A stretch of 13,466 nucleotides of DNA from Agromyces sp. Lineage in GTDB: Bacteria; Actinomycetota; Actinomycetes; Actinomycetales; Microbacteriaceae. The stretch is taken from assembly GCA_031178025.1 (NCBI GenBank), contig JAPSJU010000034.1, positions 1 through 13,466 of the forward strand, in the 5' to 3' direction. Shown here in pieces: positions 1-6,544 of this stretch. A program made the translations under genes and the position numbers. A model generated the notes under the pieces. The model did no database searches and was not told the origin of the DNA. It worked only from the letters and a program-made list of their open reading frames with translations. How positions within the stretch are numbered: position 1 is the first letter of the stretch; each line of letters opens with the position of its first letter.

Positions 1-1112
1 CCTCCCTGCACGTAGAAGGTGGCCGGCGCGCGCAACTCGCGCAGCGTGTCGATGAGGCCGTCGGTGAGTCCGGTGGGTCCGTCGTCGAAGGTGATCGAGA
101 CGCACGCGACGAGCGTGCAGTCGACCGGATCGGCGCACGTCGGGGCGGATGGCGCCACGAACGGCTCGTCGCCGGCGATCGCGCCGTGCACGGCGAGGCC
201 GAACGGCGTGAGGAAGGGCGTGAGCAGGCGCGTGGGCACGAGCACGGACACGGCCTGACGGCCCCGCCCGTCGGGGTTCGCGATGAGCGGGACGGGAACC
301 ACGAAGTCGGGGGCGGTCACGATCGTGTCGGCGAGCAGGGTGCGGACGCCCTCGGGCGTCAGCCCGGCGAAGGGGTCGGCAGCGCCGGCGAGCTGGGCGG
401 AGCGGAGCCCCTCGGCGAGCAGGGCGAGCACGCGACGCTCAGCACCGGGAAGGTAGAGCGTCGCCCCGTCGCCGAGGGCGCCGGTCGCGGCATCCGCGTA
501 CCACGTGGACCGGTCGACCGAGGTGGCGACCGCACCATCGCGGCGCACCACGATGAGGCGCTCGCCGAGCATCGTGCCCGCCGCCGCCACGATGCTGCAG
601 TCCACGGAGAGGCTCAGTCCGACTGGCTCCGTGAGCGGCTGCCGCGCGCAGGCGTCGCCCACCCCGCCCGGTGCGATGTCCACCCCCGGCGACCATGGGA
701 GGCCGTGCTCCTCGGCGTACGACCGGACGGCGGACGCGAACCGGGCGTCGAGCGCCTCGCCGAGGACGCTGTCTCCTGCCGGGGTGGCCCACCTCGCGAC
801 GACGGTGAGGCCGGGCGCCGCCATGGCGGCGAGCCGGGGAACGAGGCCGGGCGCCTCATCGGGTCCGAGGCGCGGCATCCGATAGCCCACGTCCACGCGC
901 GGCTGGGGCGGCGCGGGAGCGCGAGCGCCGTCGGTCGGTGCCGTGCCGGGTGCGTCGGATGCCGCTCCTGCCGGTTCGGATGCCGTCGGCGTGGCGTCGG
1001 AGGGCGCCAGCGCATCGTCCGCCGGAAGCGGGGCCGAGCACGCGGCGAGGGCCGCGACGAGCGCCACGCCGAGCAGCCCGCTCGTGAGCGCACCGCGCCG
1101 CGATCGCCTCAT
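1..1112 (-). CDS. Polysaccharide deacetylase (NodB-domain) lipoprotein, C-terminus cut by window edge
   Basis: The reading frame runs from ATG at 1112 to the window edge without a stop (about 370 codons). The N-terminus has a basic start (MRRSRR), a hydrophobic core and a lipobox LAAC with the lipidated Cys at residue 25, so it should be an exported lipoprotein. A disordered Ala/Pro/Thr/Asp-rich stretch (about 30-70) follows. A globular middle domain (about 72-310) contains Cys155 and Cys172. The NodB fold begins with TFDDG at about 341-345, followed by TFYVQG, the classic first motif of carbohydrate esterase family 4. That family removes N- or O-acetyl groups from peptidoglycan, chitin-like or other polysaccharides using a metal site. 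The metal-binding HxxxH motif would lie beyond the window. The layout (extracytoplasmic domain, then NodB) resembles PdaC-type deacetylases; equating the middle domain with DUF3298/RsiV is inference. No good Shine-Dalgarno is seen; a leaderless start is possible. Confidence 0.85.
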   Translation of the reverse strand, partial: MRRSRRGALTSGLLGVALVAALAACSAPLPADDALAPSDATPTASEPAGAASDAPGTAPTDGARAPAPPQPRVDVGYRMPRLGPDEAPGLVPRLAAMAAPGLTVVARWATPAGDSVLGEALDARFASAVRSYAEEHGLPWSPGVDIAPGGVGDACARQPLTEPVGLSLSVDCSIVAAAGTMLGERLIVVRRDGAVATSVDRSTWYADAATGALGDGATLYLPGAERRVLALLAEGLRSAQLAGAADPFAGLTPEGVRTLLADTIVTAPDFVVPVPLIANPDGRGRQAVSVLVPTRLLTPFLTPFGLAVHGAIAGDEPFVAPSAPTCADPVDCTLVACVSITFDDGPTGLTDGLIDTLRELRAPATFYVQG

Positions 1113-1118
1113 GCGGTC

Positions 1119-1124
1119 ACCCTA
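1119..1124 (-). promoter_or_regulatory. Candidate -10 box for a leaderless deacetylase transcript
   Basis: TAGGGT on the minus strand matches the actinobacterial TANNNT -10 and ends 6 nt before the A of the ATG at 1112. Transcription would start at or next to the start codon, which fits the absence of a Shine-Dalgarno. No convincing -35 is visible, so this is tentative. Confidence 0.35.
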
Positions 1125-1243
1125 CGTCGTGTCGCCGACGTCCGGCGTGCGGGTGATTCGGGGTGCCGTACGACGCCGTTGCGCGAGGTGGCGAACTCCA
1201 CCGCGAAATCTTGCGTGCACGCAGGAAAGCCGCACCGGGCCGC

Positions 1244-1273
1244 AACACATCGCGGGATGTCCGCGTCTAGCCT
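1244..1273 (+). promoter_or_regulatory. Candidate promoter for the DUF6421-SDR unit
   Basis: TAGCCT at 1268-1273 fits a TANNNT -10 and is the same hexamer as in the better-supported glycosidase promoter. The -35 is weak (AACACA at 1244-1249, spacing 18). A start near 1280 would give a leader of about 64 nt that includes the dyads at 1285-1294 and 1308-1317. Confidence 0.35.
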
Positions 1274-1343
1274 TGAAGCACGCGGCCGATCGGCTGCGTT
1301 CACCATGTCTCGCGAGAGCGACCACCCGGGAACGGAGGTTCAC

Positions 1344-2795
1344 ATGTCGAACATCACCATCGACGCCATCGTCGGCGAACCCGAGGTTCTCGAGGACGAG
1401 GTCACGGCTGCCGAGATCGCGCTCGCGGAGGGCGCCGAGACCGACCCGGCGTGGGTGCGGCTCAAGGCGTCGGCCACGAAGCTCCAGGCGCTCCAGGTGA
1501 AGGACGGCTCGGTTCCCGAAGCGGGGGACAAGGCGGAGGCCTCCGCCCTCGTCGACACGATCGTCGAGGCGATCGAGGCGCTCGCGCCGCGGTTCCCGCA
1601 CGAGGACGCCTACCTCGCAGCATCCGTGCGCGACTTCCGGCGCTGGCAGGCCGAGGGCCTCGGGATTCCGGACTTCCTCGACTCGCTCGTCGAGTTCCAG
1701 CCGCAGCGGCACCGCGTGGATGGCATCCGCCACCTCGTGGTGTTCCCGATGGTCACGCAGAACGGCTCGCCCGACCGCCACGTCGAGGCACTGCTCGTCG
1801 AGACGATCTGGCCGGAGTTCGTCGCGGCCCTCGAGGCCGGCGACTACTCGAACAAGCTGTTCGTGAGCCTCAGGCTCGTGGACTTCACGCCCGGCTACGA
1901 CACGAACTCGGCGGTGCTGTTCCCCGAGACCGTGGCGATGCGCGAGATCCCGCCGTTCACGTGGGGCGCGATCTTCCAGGACCGGGAGGCGGCACGCTAC
2001 CGCAGGGTGGTGCGCGCGGCATCCGAGATCACGAAGCTCGAGCTGCCCGCCGACGCTGCGCGCCTCCTCGACGACCAGGACCTGGCCGAGCGCACGTTCG
2101 TGATGTGGGACATCATCCACGACCGCACGCACATGCGCGGCGACCTGCCGTTCGACCCCTTCATGATCAAGCAGCGGATGCCGTTCTTCCTCTACTCGCT
2201 CGAGGAGCTGCGGTGCGACCTCACCGCGTTCCGCGAGTCGGTGAAGATCGAGCGGCAGCTGCGGCGGCGAGCCGATGCGGGTGAGTTCCTCACCGAGGTC
2301 GAGCAGCAGTTGCTCGACCACGCGAAGCTCGTGCAGTACGCGGTGATCTTCGATCGCATCTTCCGCTTCGCCATCACCGGGAACCGGGTGCGCAACTACG
2401 ACGGGCTCGGCGGGCAGCTGCTGTTCGCGTGGCTGCACCAGAAGCGCGTGCTCAACTGGACCGACACGGCGCTCGACTTCGACTGGGCCGCCGTGCCCGA
2501 TGCCGTCGTCGAGCTCGGCGACGCGATCGACGAGCTCTACTGGAAGTCGATCGACCGGCCGAAGACCGCGCACTGGCTCGCGGCGTACGAGCTCGTGCGC
2601 AGCGTCGTCACGCCGAACCCGGCGTCGGTGTGGGCTCAGGGCCTGCCGCGGGAGGTGCTCGCGGGTCCTCCGAAGGGGTACACCGACCTCGTGATGGACG
2701 ACGAGTTCCCGCTGTCCATGTTCTACGAGGCACTGGACAAGAAGATGAAGCCGGTCATCGAGTCGACGGTCGGCATCACGGCAGCGGATGCCTGA
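1344..2795 (+). CDS. DUF6421-like protein with HDxxH / EExxxD motif
   Basis: 483 residues. The frame stays open far upstream (to 186), but the start is set at ATG 1344 because GGAGG at 1334-1338 lies 5 nt before it and the upstream part is antisense to the deacetylase gene. I believe it belongs to the actinobacterial family DUF6421, recalled from memory rather than searched; no function is established. It has no signal peptide or membrane segment and looks cytosolic. The N-terminal third is acidic and helical. The central part contains H259-D-R-T-H263, then E287-E288-L-R-C-D292 about 24 residues later. This spacing resembles gluzincin metal sites (HExxH plus a downstream Glu), with Asp replacing the catalytic Glu. 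Aromatic-rich segments follow at about 330-385. It overlaps the next gene (SDR) by 8 nt, so the two are probably translationally coupled and functionally linked. An enzyme acting with the dehydrogenase is plausible but unproven. Confidence 0.85.
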   Translation: MSNITIDAIVGEPEVLEDEVTAAEIALAEGAETDPAWVRLKASATKLQALQVKDGSVPEAGDKAEASALVDTIVEAIEALAPRFPHEDAYLAASVRDFRRWQAEGLGIPDFLDSLVEFQPQRHRVDGIRHLVVFPMVTQNGSPDRHVEALLVETIWPEFVAALEAGDYSNKLFVSLRLVDFTPGYDTNSAVLFPETVAMREIPPFTWGAIFQDREAARYRRVVRAASEITKLELPADAARLLDDQDLAERTFVMWDIIHDRTHMRGDLPFDPFMIKQRMPFFLYSLEELRCDLTAFRESVKIERQLRRRADAGEFLTEVEQQLLDHAKLVQYAVIFDRIFRFAITGNRVRNYDGLGGQLLFAWLHQKRVLNWTDTALDFDWAAVPDAVVELGDAIDELYWKSIDRPKTAHWLAAYELVRSVVTPNPASVWAQGLPREVLAGPPKGYTDLVMDDEFPLSMFYEALDKKMKPVIESTVGITAADA

Positions 2796-3453
2796 CGACA
2801 TGACGGTCGCCGGCCGGACGGTGCTCATCGCGGGAGCGACGAGCACCTCCGGCCGCGCGGTCGCGCGTGCACTGCTCGACGCCGGGGCGACGGTCGTCGC
2901 GGTCGGCAGCGACCAGGGCCGCATCGACGCGCTCGAGTCCGAACTGCCCGGTGTCATCGGCGAGCGCGCCGACCTCACCGACGGCGACGACGTGCTCGAG
3001 CTCGCGATGCGGGTGCACGCTCGCGTGGGCGCCGTCGACGGGGTGGTGCACCTCGTCGGCGGGTGGCGCGGCGGCGGCGGCGTGCTCGGCCAGACCGAAG
3101 AGGACTACCGCGTACTGGAGCGCTCGTTCACCGCGCTCCGCCACGTGAGCCGGGCGTTCTGGAATGATCTCGTCGCCTCCCCCGCCGGCCGCATCGCGAT
3201 CGTCTCGTCGACGACCGTCGAGGCGCCCGTGGCGGGCAGCGCCAACTACACCGCCGTGAAGGCGGCGAGCGAGTCGTGGATGCGCTCGCTCGCGCAGGGC
3301 TTCGCGAAGGCCGCAGCGCCGGCGGCCGCCGTCGTCTTCCGGCTCATGTCGCTCGCGGGCCTCGAAGCGCGGCTGGCGTCATCCGTCGTCGACCTCTGGA
3401 GGTCGGATGCCGCAACGCTCAACGGGTCGACCGTGAAGCTCACCTCCGACTGA
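2788..3453 (+). CDS. Short-chain dehydrogenase/reductase (SDR) family protein
   Basis: 221 residues, slightly shorter than the usual ~250 of classical SDRs. The Rossmann entry is AGATSTSG at about 15-22, a variant of TGxxxGIG for NAD(P) binding. Asp residues in ADLTD (about 61-65) match the adenine-contacting position. The usual NNAG motif is replaced by a HLVGGW segment near 90-95. The catalytic triad is intact: Ser141, Tyr154 and Lys158 (YxxxK). The C-terminal substrate-binding region is abbreviated. Substrate cannot be read from the sequence. The start ATG at 2788 lies inside ATGCCTGA, so it overlaps the upstream stop. No Shine-Dalgarno is evident, which suggests translational coupling. 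An alternative ATG at 2800 also lacks a Shine-Dalgarno. The gene ends 30 bp from a convergent gene, with no clear terminator between. Confidence 0.9.
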   Translation: MPDDMTVAGRTVLIAGATSTSGRAVARALLDAGATVVAVGSDQGRIDALESELPGVIGERADLTDGDDVLELAMRVHARVGAVDGVVHLVGGWRGGGGVLGQTEEDYRVLERSFTALRHVSRAFWNDLVASPAGRIAIVSSTTVEAPVAGSANYTAVKAASESWMRSLAQGFAKAAAPAAAVVFRLMSLAGLEARLASSVVDLWRSDAATLNGSTVKLTSD

Positions 3454-3483
3454 TCGCCCGAGGCCTCCCGCGCAGGATCCGGC

Positions 3484-4179
3484 TCAGCCCGTGCCGCCGG
3501 TATGGTGCACGGCCTGGCCCCAGCAGCCGGCGTCCTCCCAGTGGTAGGCGTCGCCCGTGCCGGCCTGCCCGTGCAGGGCTTCGCCCCATGCGGCGTACTG
3601 CTCGGGAGTGAGGTCGGCCGGCATCGCCGGGAAGCGGTTCGACGCGTCGGGCGCCGTGTTCCACCACTCCCAGTACAGGTACTCGTGCCCGGCCTCGGCC
3701 ATGCACTCGCGCACGACCTGCTGGAAGCCGAGCCACGTCTCCTGTTCCTCCGGTGTCGGCGGCGTGATCGGCGGGGCGCCGTCCGCGGGCGGGCCTTCCG
3801 GTGCGGGCGGCGGTTCGGGAGCCTCGTCCTCCGCGGCGGGAGGAAGAGGCTCGTCCGTCGGCGACGGCGACGGCGACGGCGCGCCCGGCTCCGGAGTCGG
3901 CGGACTCGGGGCCACCGGCGGTGGCGGGCTCGGTGTGGTGGGGCGGGTGCCTCCGCGCGTCTCCGCCTCCGGCGTGGCGTCGCCCGGCGCGGGCTCGTCG
4001 TCGGCACTCGCGTTCACGTCGTACTCGCCGGGAGCGGTGGAGGCGGGAGCCGGATAGCGGGCGTCGTAGAAGACCGGTGCGCCGGTCGTCGCGGCGGCGG
4101 CGCCGACGAGGACGGCCACGCCGACCGCCGCCGCGAGTCCGCCGCCCGCCAGCCAGAGCCGCCACGTCCCCGTCGGCAT
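3484..4179 (-). CDS. Membrane-anchored protein with Pro-rich stalk and small two-Cys C-terminal domain, unknown function
   Basis: 231 residues. ATG at 4179 is preceded by a purine-rich GGGGGGAGA element about 5 nt upstream. Residues 8-32 form one hydrophobic segment after a short N-terminus, so the protein is probably anchored in the membrane with its bulk outside. Residues about 40-148 are acidic and Pro/Ser/Thr-rich, typical of a cell-wall-spanning stalk. The C-terminal ~80 residues form a compact Trp/Tyr-rich domain with Cys159 (ECMAEAGHEY) and Cys219 (GCWGQAVHH), likely to form a disulfide, and a WEWWN motif. I do not recognise a family with a known role; I recall similar C-terminal domains in hypothetical actinobacterial proteins, but this is unverified. 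The Ser-Pro stretch is encoded by a short GGCGAC tandem repeat at 3860-3877. The gene lies downstream of the MFS gene on the same strand but 96 bp away, with its own candidate promoter. Confidence 0.8.
   Translation of the reverse strand: MPTGTWRLWLAGGGLAAAVGVAVLVGAAAATTGAPVFYDARYPAPASTAPGEYDVNASADDEPAPGDATPEAETRGGTRPTTPSPPPPVAPSPPTPEPGAPSPSPSPTDEPLPPAAEDEAPEPPPAPEGPPADGAPPITPPTPEEQETWLGFQQVVRECMAEAGHEYLYWEWWNTAPDASNRFPAMPADLTPEQYAAWGEALHGQAGTGDAYHWEDAGCWGQAVHHTGGTG
3860..3880 (-). repeat. Short GGCGAC tandem repeat in the Pro-rich stalk
   Basis: Three exact copies of the hexamer GGCGAC (plus strand) and a further GGC encode alternating Ser-Pro in the stalk of the anchored protein. Such a run can change length by slippage in 6-nt steps, which keeps the reading frame. 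Confidence 0.8.
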
Positions 4180-4230
4180 CGCGTCTCCCCCCGTGACCGC
4201 GCGGCCGCATCCTCGTCACGCGTTGCCGCA

Positions 4231-4258
4231 ATGCTAACCGCGAACGATCACCCGTCGA
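4231..4258 (-). promoter_or_regulatory. Candidate promoter for the Pro-rich anchored protein
   Basis: On the minus strand TCGACG (4258-4253) is followed after 16 nt by TAGCAT (4236-4231), a TANNNT -10. The leader would be about 45 nt and ends in the G-rich ribosome site before 4179. The -35 matches the consensus at about 4 of 6 positions. Confidence 0.38.
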
Positions 4259-4277
4259 AGGGGTACACCGGATCGTT
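4243..4277 (-). terminator. Stem-loop at the MFS stop codon (possible terminator or operator)
   Basis: AACGATC (4243-4249) and GATCGTT (4271-4277) are exact inverted repeats. Inside them ACCC (4250-4253) can pair with GGGT (4261-4264), leaving a 7-nt loop and a 6-nt bulge. The structure begins within the MFS stop codon and has no U-run. It also overlaps the -35 of the next gene, so an operator role is equally possible. Confidence 0.35.
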
Positions 4278-5607
4278 ACACTGACGGGTTCGCGGCATCC
4301 GCATCGCTCGCCGTGCCGTCACCGGATGCGTCGGACCCGAGCTCGTGCGCGACATCCGCCGGACTGCCCTGTGCACGGCTCAGCAGCACGAAGGGCGTCG
4401 CGATCGCAGTGATGATGCCGCCCAGGAGGAGCGATGCGCCGTAGCCGCCGAGGTCGGCGCTCCGGCCGAGCACCGGCTGGAAGGCGACGCCGCCGGCGTT
4501 GCCGAGCAGCGAGTCGAATGAGAGCACGGTGGCCCGCTGCCTCGACGGGATCATGTCGTTGAGGTAGGCGCGATGCACGGGGTCGTCGATCGCCGAGGCG
4601 ATGCCCCATGCCGCGATGAGGGCGATCGCGACCCAGAAATTCGTCGTGAACCCGAGCGCCACGAGGATGACGGCGCTCGAGAGCGTCGCGACCAGCAGGG
4701 TCGACGTGCGTCGGCGGAAGAGGCGCCGGACGACGGGCGCGAGCCAGCCGCCGATGATGCCGGCGCCCGCCAGCAGCGCTGCGGTGAGCCCCGCGATCGT
4801 GTAGGCCTCCTCGTCGCCCCAGAGTTCGAGGAGGTACGGCTGCATCGCGTAGAACGCGTAGAAGCCGACGCCCGCCGTGAAGGGCGAGGTGAGCATCAAC
4901 CAGCGGACGGGCGGATCCCCCAGCCCGTACCTGATCGACGCACGCAGCACCTTGCCGGTCGCCCGCAGGGGACCGGCGCCGCGTTCGGGGGTGAACCCGA
5001 GGTCGCGCATGAGCAGCGCGGCGAGGACGAGCATGATCGCCAGTACGCCGGCGCGGAGCAGGAACGGGACGCCGAGATCGGTGACCTGGGCGACGATGCC
5101 GCCGATCACCGAGCCGGCGAGCATCGCCACGCCGCTGACGACCTGCGAGCGGCCGAACACGGTCTCCAGGCTGCCGCGATAGCCGGTGGCGGCCAGTGCG
5201 TCCACGAGCCACGCGTCGACCGCACCGGAGAAGAAGGTGAAGCCGAGCCCGAGCAGCACCGACACGACCGCCCACGCCCAGAACGGCGCGGACCAGAGCC
5301 ACATCAGCCAGTACAGCACGGTCGTCGCCGAGAGCGTGAGCGTGCCGAGCAGGTAGGACGCCCGACGCCCGACGGTGTCGGCGACGACGCCGGTGGGGAT
5401 CTCGAAGATCACCATGCCCGCCGTGAAGAAGGCGTTCGCTGCGAAGGCTTCGAGGTTGGACAGGCCCGCGTCGAGCAGGAAGAGCGTGTTGATGCCCCAG
5501 ATGAAGGACGCGGCGAGCGTGTTGCCGAGCAGCAGCGAATAGTAGATGCCCTGCACGCGACGCGGCGACGGCGTCGCTCGCGCGGCGAGCTTCACTGGCG
5601 GCTCCAT
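4276..5607 (-). CDS. Major facilitator superfamily (MFS) transporter
   Basis: 443 residues with about 12 hydrophobic segments, the normal MFS size and topology, in the cytoplasmic membrane. The loop between segments 2 and 3 carries GVVADTVGRR (73-82), matching MFS motif A (GxxxDxxGRR). A more polar central loop near 205-225 separates the two six-helix halves. A second basic loop (RRLFRRRTS) appears in the C-terminal half. The C-terminus is Asp/Ser/Ala-rich and soluble. The sequence resembles drug/solute efflux-type MFS proteins more than sugar:proton symporters, but the substrate cannot be assigned. The start ATG at 5607 has only a distant AAAGGA. There is no TA dinucleotide in the 69 bp between this gene and deoR, so no separate -10 is likely, and cotranscription with deoR is inferred. 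Confidence 0.9.
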   Translation of the reverse strand: MEPPVKLAARATPSPRRVQGIYYSLLLGNTLAASFIWGINTLFLLDAGLSNLEAFAANAFFTAGMVIFEIPTGVVADTVGRRASYLLGTLTLSATTVLYWLMWLWSAPFWAWAVVSVLLGLGFTFFSGAVDAWLVDALAATGYRGSLETVFGRSQVVSGVAMLAGSVIGGIVAQVTDLGVPFLLRAGVLAIMLVLAALLMRDLGFTPERGAGPLRATGKVLRASIRYGLGDPPVRWLMLTSPFTAGVGFYAFYAMQPYLLELWGDEEAYTIAGLTAALLAGAGIIGGWLAPVVRRLFRRRTSTLLVATLSSAVILVALGFTTNFWVAIALIAAWGIASAIDDPVHRAYLNDMIPSRQRATVLSFDSLLGNAGGVAFQPVLGRSADLGGYGASLLLGGIITAIATPFVLLSRAQGSPADVAHELGSDASGDGTASDADAANPSV

Positions 5608-5667
5608 GGCGACATGGAGACATCCTTTCGCGCCGCCCGGTCCACCGCCAGCCTCAGGCGCAGGTGA

Positions 5668-5690
5668 CGGTGGCGGTCACGGTGCCACCG
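5668..5690 (-). other. Stem-loop overlapping the deoR stop codon
   Basis: CGGTGGC (5668-5674) and GCCACCG (5684-5690) are exact 7-bp arms around a 9-nt loop that contains the TGA stop of deoR (5679-5677). An alternative pairing is ACCGCCA (5644-5650) with TGGCGGT (5671-5677). There is no U-tract. It may be an intercistronic processing or attenuation structure, or chance in GC-rich DNA. Confidence 0.35.
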
Positions 5691-6483
5691 CCTCGAGCCG
5701 GCGTGACCGCGGTGCGATCGCGGGTTCGGCGATGCGCACGTCGACGCCCGCCGCCGTGAGGCCCTCGAGCTCCGCGGGTTCGGCGCGCGGGTCGGTCACG
5801 AGCGTGTCGATGCGGTCCGTCGGCACCGTCTGCACCATCGAGTCGACGCCGATCTTCGTATGGTCGGCGAGCACCATCACCCGCTTCGCCGAGTCGACGG
5901 CGGCCCGGTCGATGCTCGCCACGTGCATGTTCGGGGTGCTGAGCCCGTTCGCCGCCGTGAGCCCGTTTCCCGAGAGGAAGACCTTGTGGAACCGGAGCCG
6001 CGACACCGCCTTCTCGGCTTCACCGCCGATGACGCCGCGGATGCTGCCGCGCAGGATGCCGCCGATGAGCAGCACCTCGACGTCGGGTGCGTCGAAGAGC
6101 GCGCTCGCCACGAGCACCGAGGTGGTGGCGACCATGAGCCGGCGCCGGGTGAGTCGCTGCGCCAGCGCCTGCGTGGTCGTCCCCGCGCAGAGCATGATGA
6201 CATCGCCGTCATCGACGAGCTCGGCAGCGACCTCCGCCATGGCGAGCTTCTCGGTGGCCGCCACGACGGCCTTCTCGCGGTAGCTCGGCTCGTCCATGGT
6301 CGAACGGCCGACGGATGCCCCGCCGCGGTGCCGCACGACGAGGCCCGCCTCGGCGAGGACCTTGAGGTCGCGTCGGATCGTGATCTCGGACGATCGCACC
6401 ATCCGCGACAGGTCGGCGACCGACGTGGATCCGTGCACGGACAGCGCCGACAGGATGACCTGGCGTCGTTCCTCGGTGAACAT
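5677..6483 (-). CDS. DeoR/GlpR-family transcriptional regulator
   Basis: 268 residues, typical for the family (about 250-270). The N-terminal winged helix-turn-helix spans about 5-57, with the recognition helix SEITIRRDL followed by the wing RHRGGA, a strong DeoR signature. The C-terminal DeoRC effector domain (about 78-235) shows CAGTTTQAL, which binds phosphate groups in the family, and LADHTKIG, a variant of the DxSKxG motif. Members usually repress sugar-use genes and release DNA on binding a phosphorylated sugar intermediate; the ligand here is unknown. ATG at 6483 follows AGGAGG (6492-6487) with a short 3-nt spacing. It lies between the GH97 gene and the MFS gene, all on the minus strand, and likely controls one or both. 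A strong hairpin separates it from GH97, so its expression may come from read-through or from a promoter inside that hairpin region. Confidence 0.93.
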   Translation of the reverse strand: MFTEERRQVILSALSVHGSTSVADLSRMVRSSEITIRRDLKVLAEAGLVVRHRGGASVGRSTMDEPSYREKAVVAATEKLAMAEVAAELVDDGDVIMLCAGTTTQALAQRLTRRRLMVATTSVLVASALFDAPDVEVLLIGGILRGSIRGVIGGEAEKAVSRLRFHKVFLSGNGLTAANGLSTPNMHVASIDRAAVDSAKRVMVLADHTKIGVDSMVQTVPTDRIDTLVTDPRAEPAELEGLTAAGVDVRIAEPAIAPRSRRLEAVAP

Positions 6484-6500
6484 GGACCTCCTCGGCGGTG

Positions 6501-6537
6501 CGGCGGGCCTCCGTCCACTCTAGGAGGAGGCCCGCCG
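6501..6537 (-). terminator. Perfect 12-bp-arm hairpin between GH97 and deoR (terminator/attenuator or operator)
   Basis: CGGCGGGCCTCC (6501-6512) and GGAGGCCCGCCG (6526-6537) are exact inverted repeats with a 13-nt loop, starting 7 nt after the GH97 stop codon. It has no U-tract, as is common for actinobacterial intrinsic terminators. The loop holds TAGAGT on the minus strand (6522-6517), which fits a TANNNT -10 for deoR although no -35 is seen. The arms could then be an operator around a deoR promoter. Confidence 0.7.
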
Positions 6538-6544
6538 ATCGCGC

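Larger units (their letters stand above)
1113..1343. other. Divergent intergenic region with several dyads
   Basis: This 231-bp gap lies between the divergent deacetylase and DUF6421 genes. It holds no gene I can support. It carries GGTGG-N6-CCACC at 1187-1202, the perfect 12-bp palindrome TGCGTGCACGCA at 1212-1223, the perfect 10-bp palindrome GCCGATCGGC at 1285-1294 and the perfect 10-bp palindrome TCTCGCGAGA at 1308-1317. The last two lie in the putative leader of the plus-strand gene. Which protein, if any, binds them is unknown. Confidence 0.6.

Noticed and set aside
186..1343. Upstream in-frame extension of the DUF6421 reading frame (total 869 residues)
   Set aside because: It is antisense to the lipoprotein deacetylase, has low-complexity Arg/Gly-rich composition, and the strong GGAGG site places the start at 1344.
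1122..2978. 618-residue minus-strand open frame
   Set aside because: It is a GC-rich shadow of the DUF6421 and SDR genes, with Arg/Glu/Val-rich sequence and no domain or ribosome site.
3454..3483. Possible bidirectional terminator between the convergent SDR and Pro-rich genes
   Set aside because: Only the 8-bp palindrome GAGGCCTC is present, with no stable stem-loop of useful length.
3860..3880. GGCGAC repeats as a CRISPR-like or regulatory array
   Set aside because: Only three 6-bp units without spacers, in frame and coding for Ser-Pro in a stalk.
4573..5667. 364-residue plus-strand open frame across the MFS gene
   Set aside because: Shadow frame rich in Arg/Glu/Asp/His; the opposite strand encodes a clear 12-segment transporter.
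5608..5676. Independent promoter for the MFS gene
   Set aside because: The minus-strand sequence contains no TA dinucleotide, so no TANNNT -10 can be placed; cotranscription with deoR is more likely.
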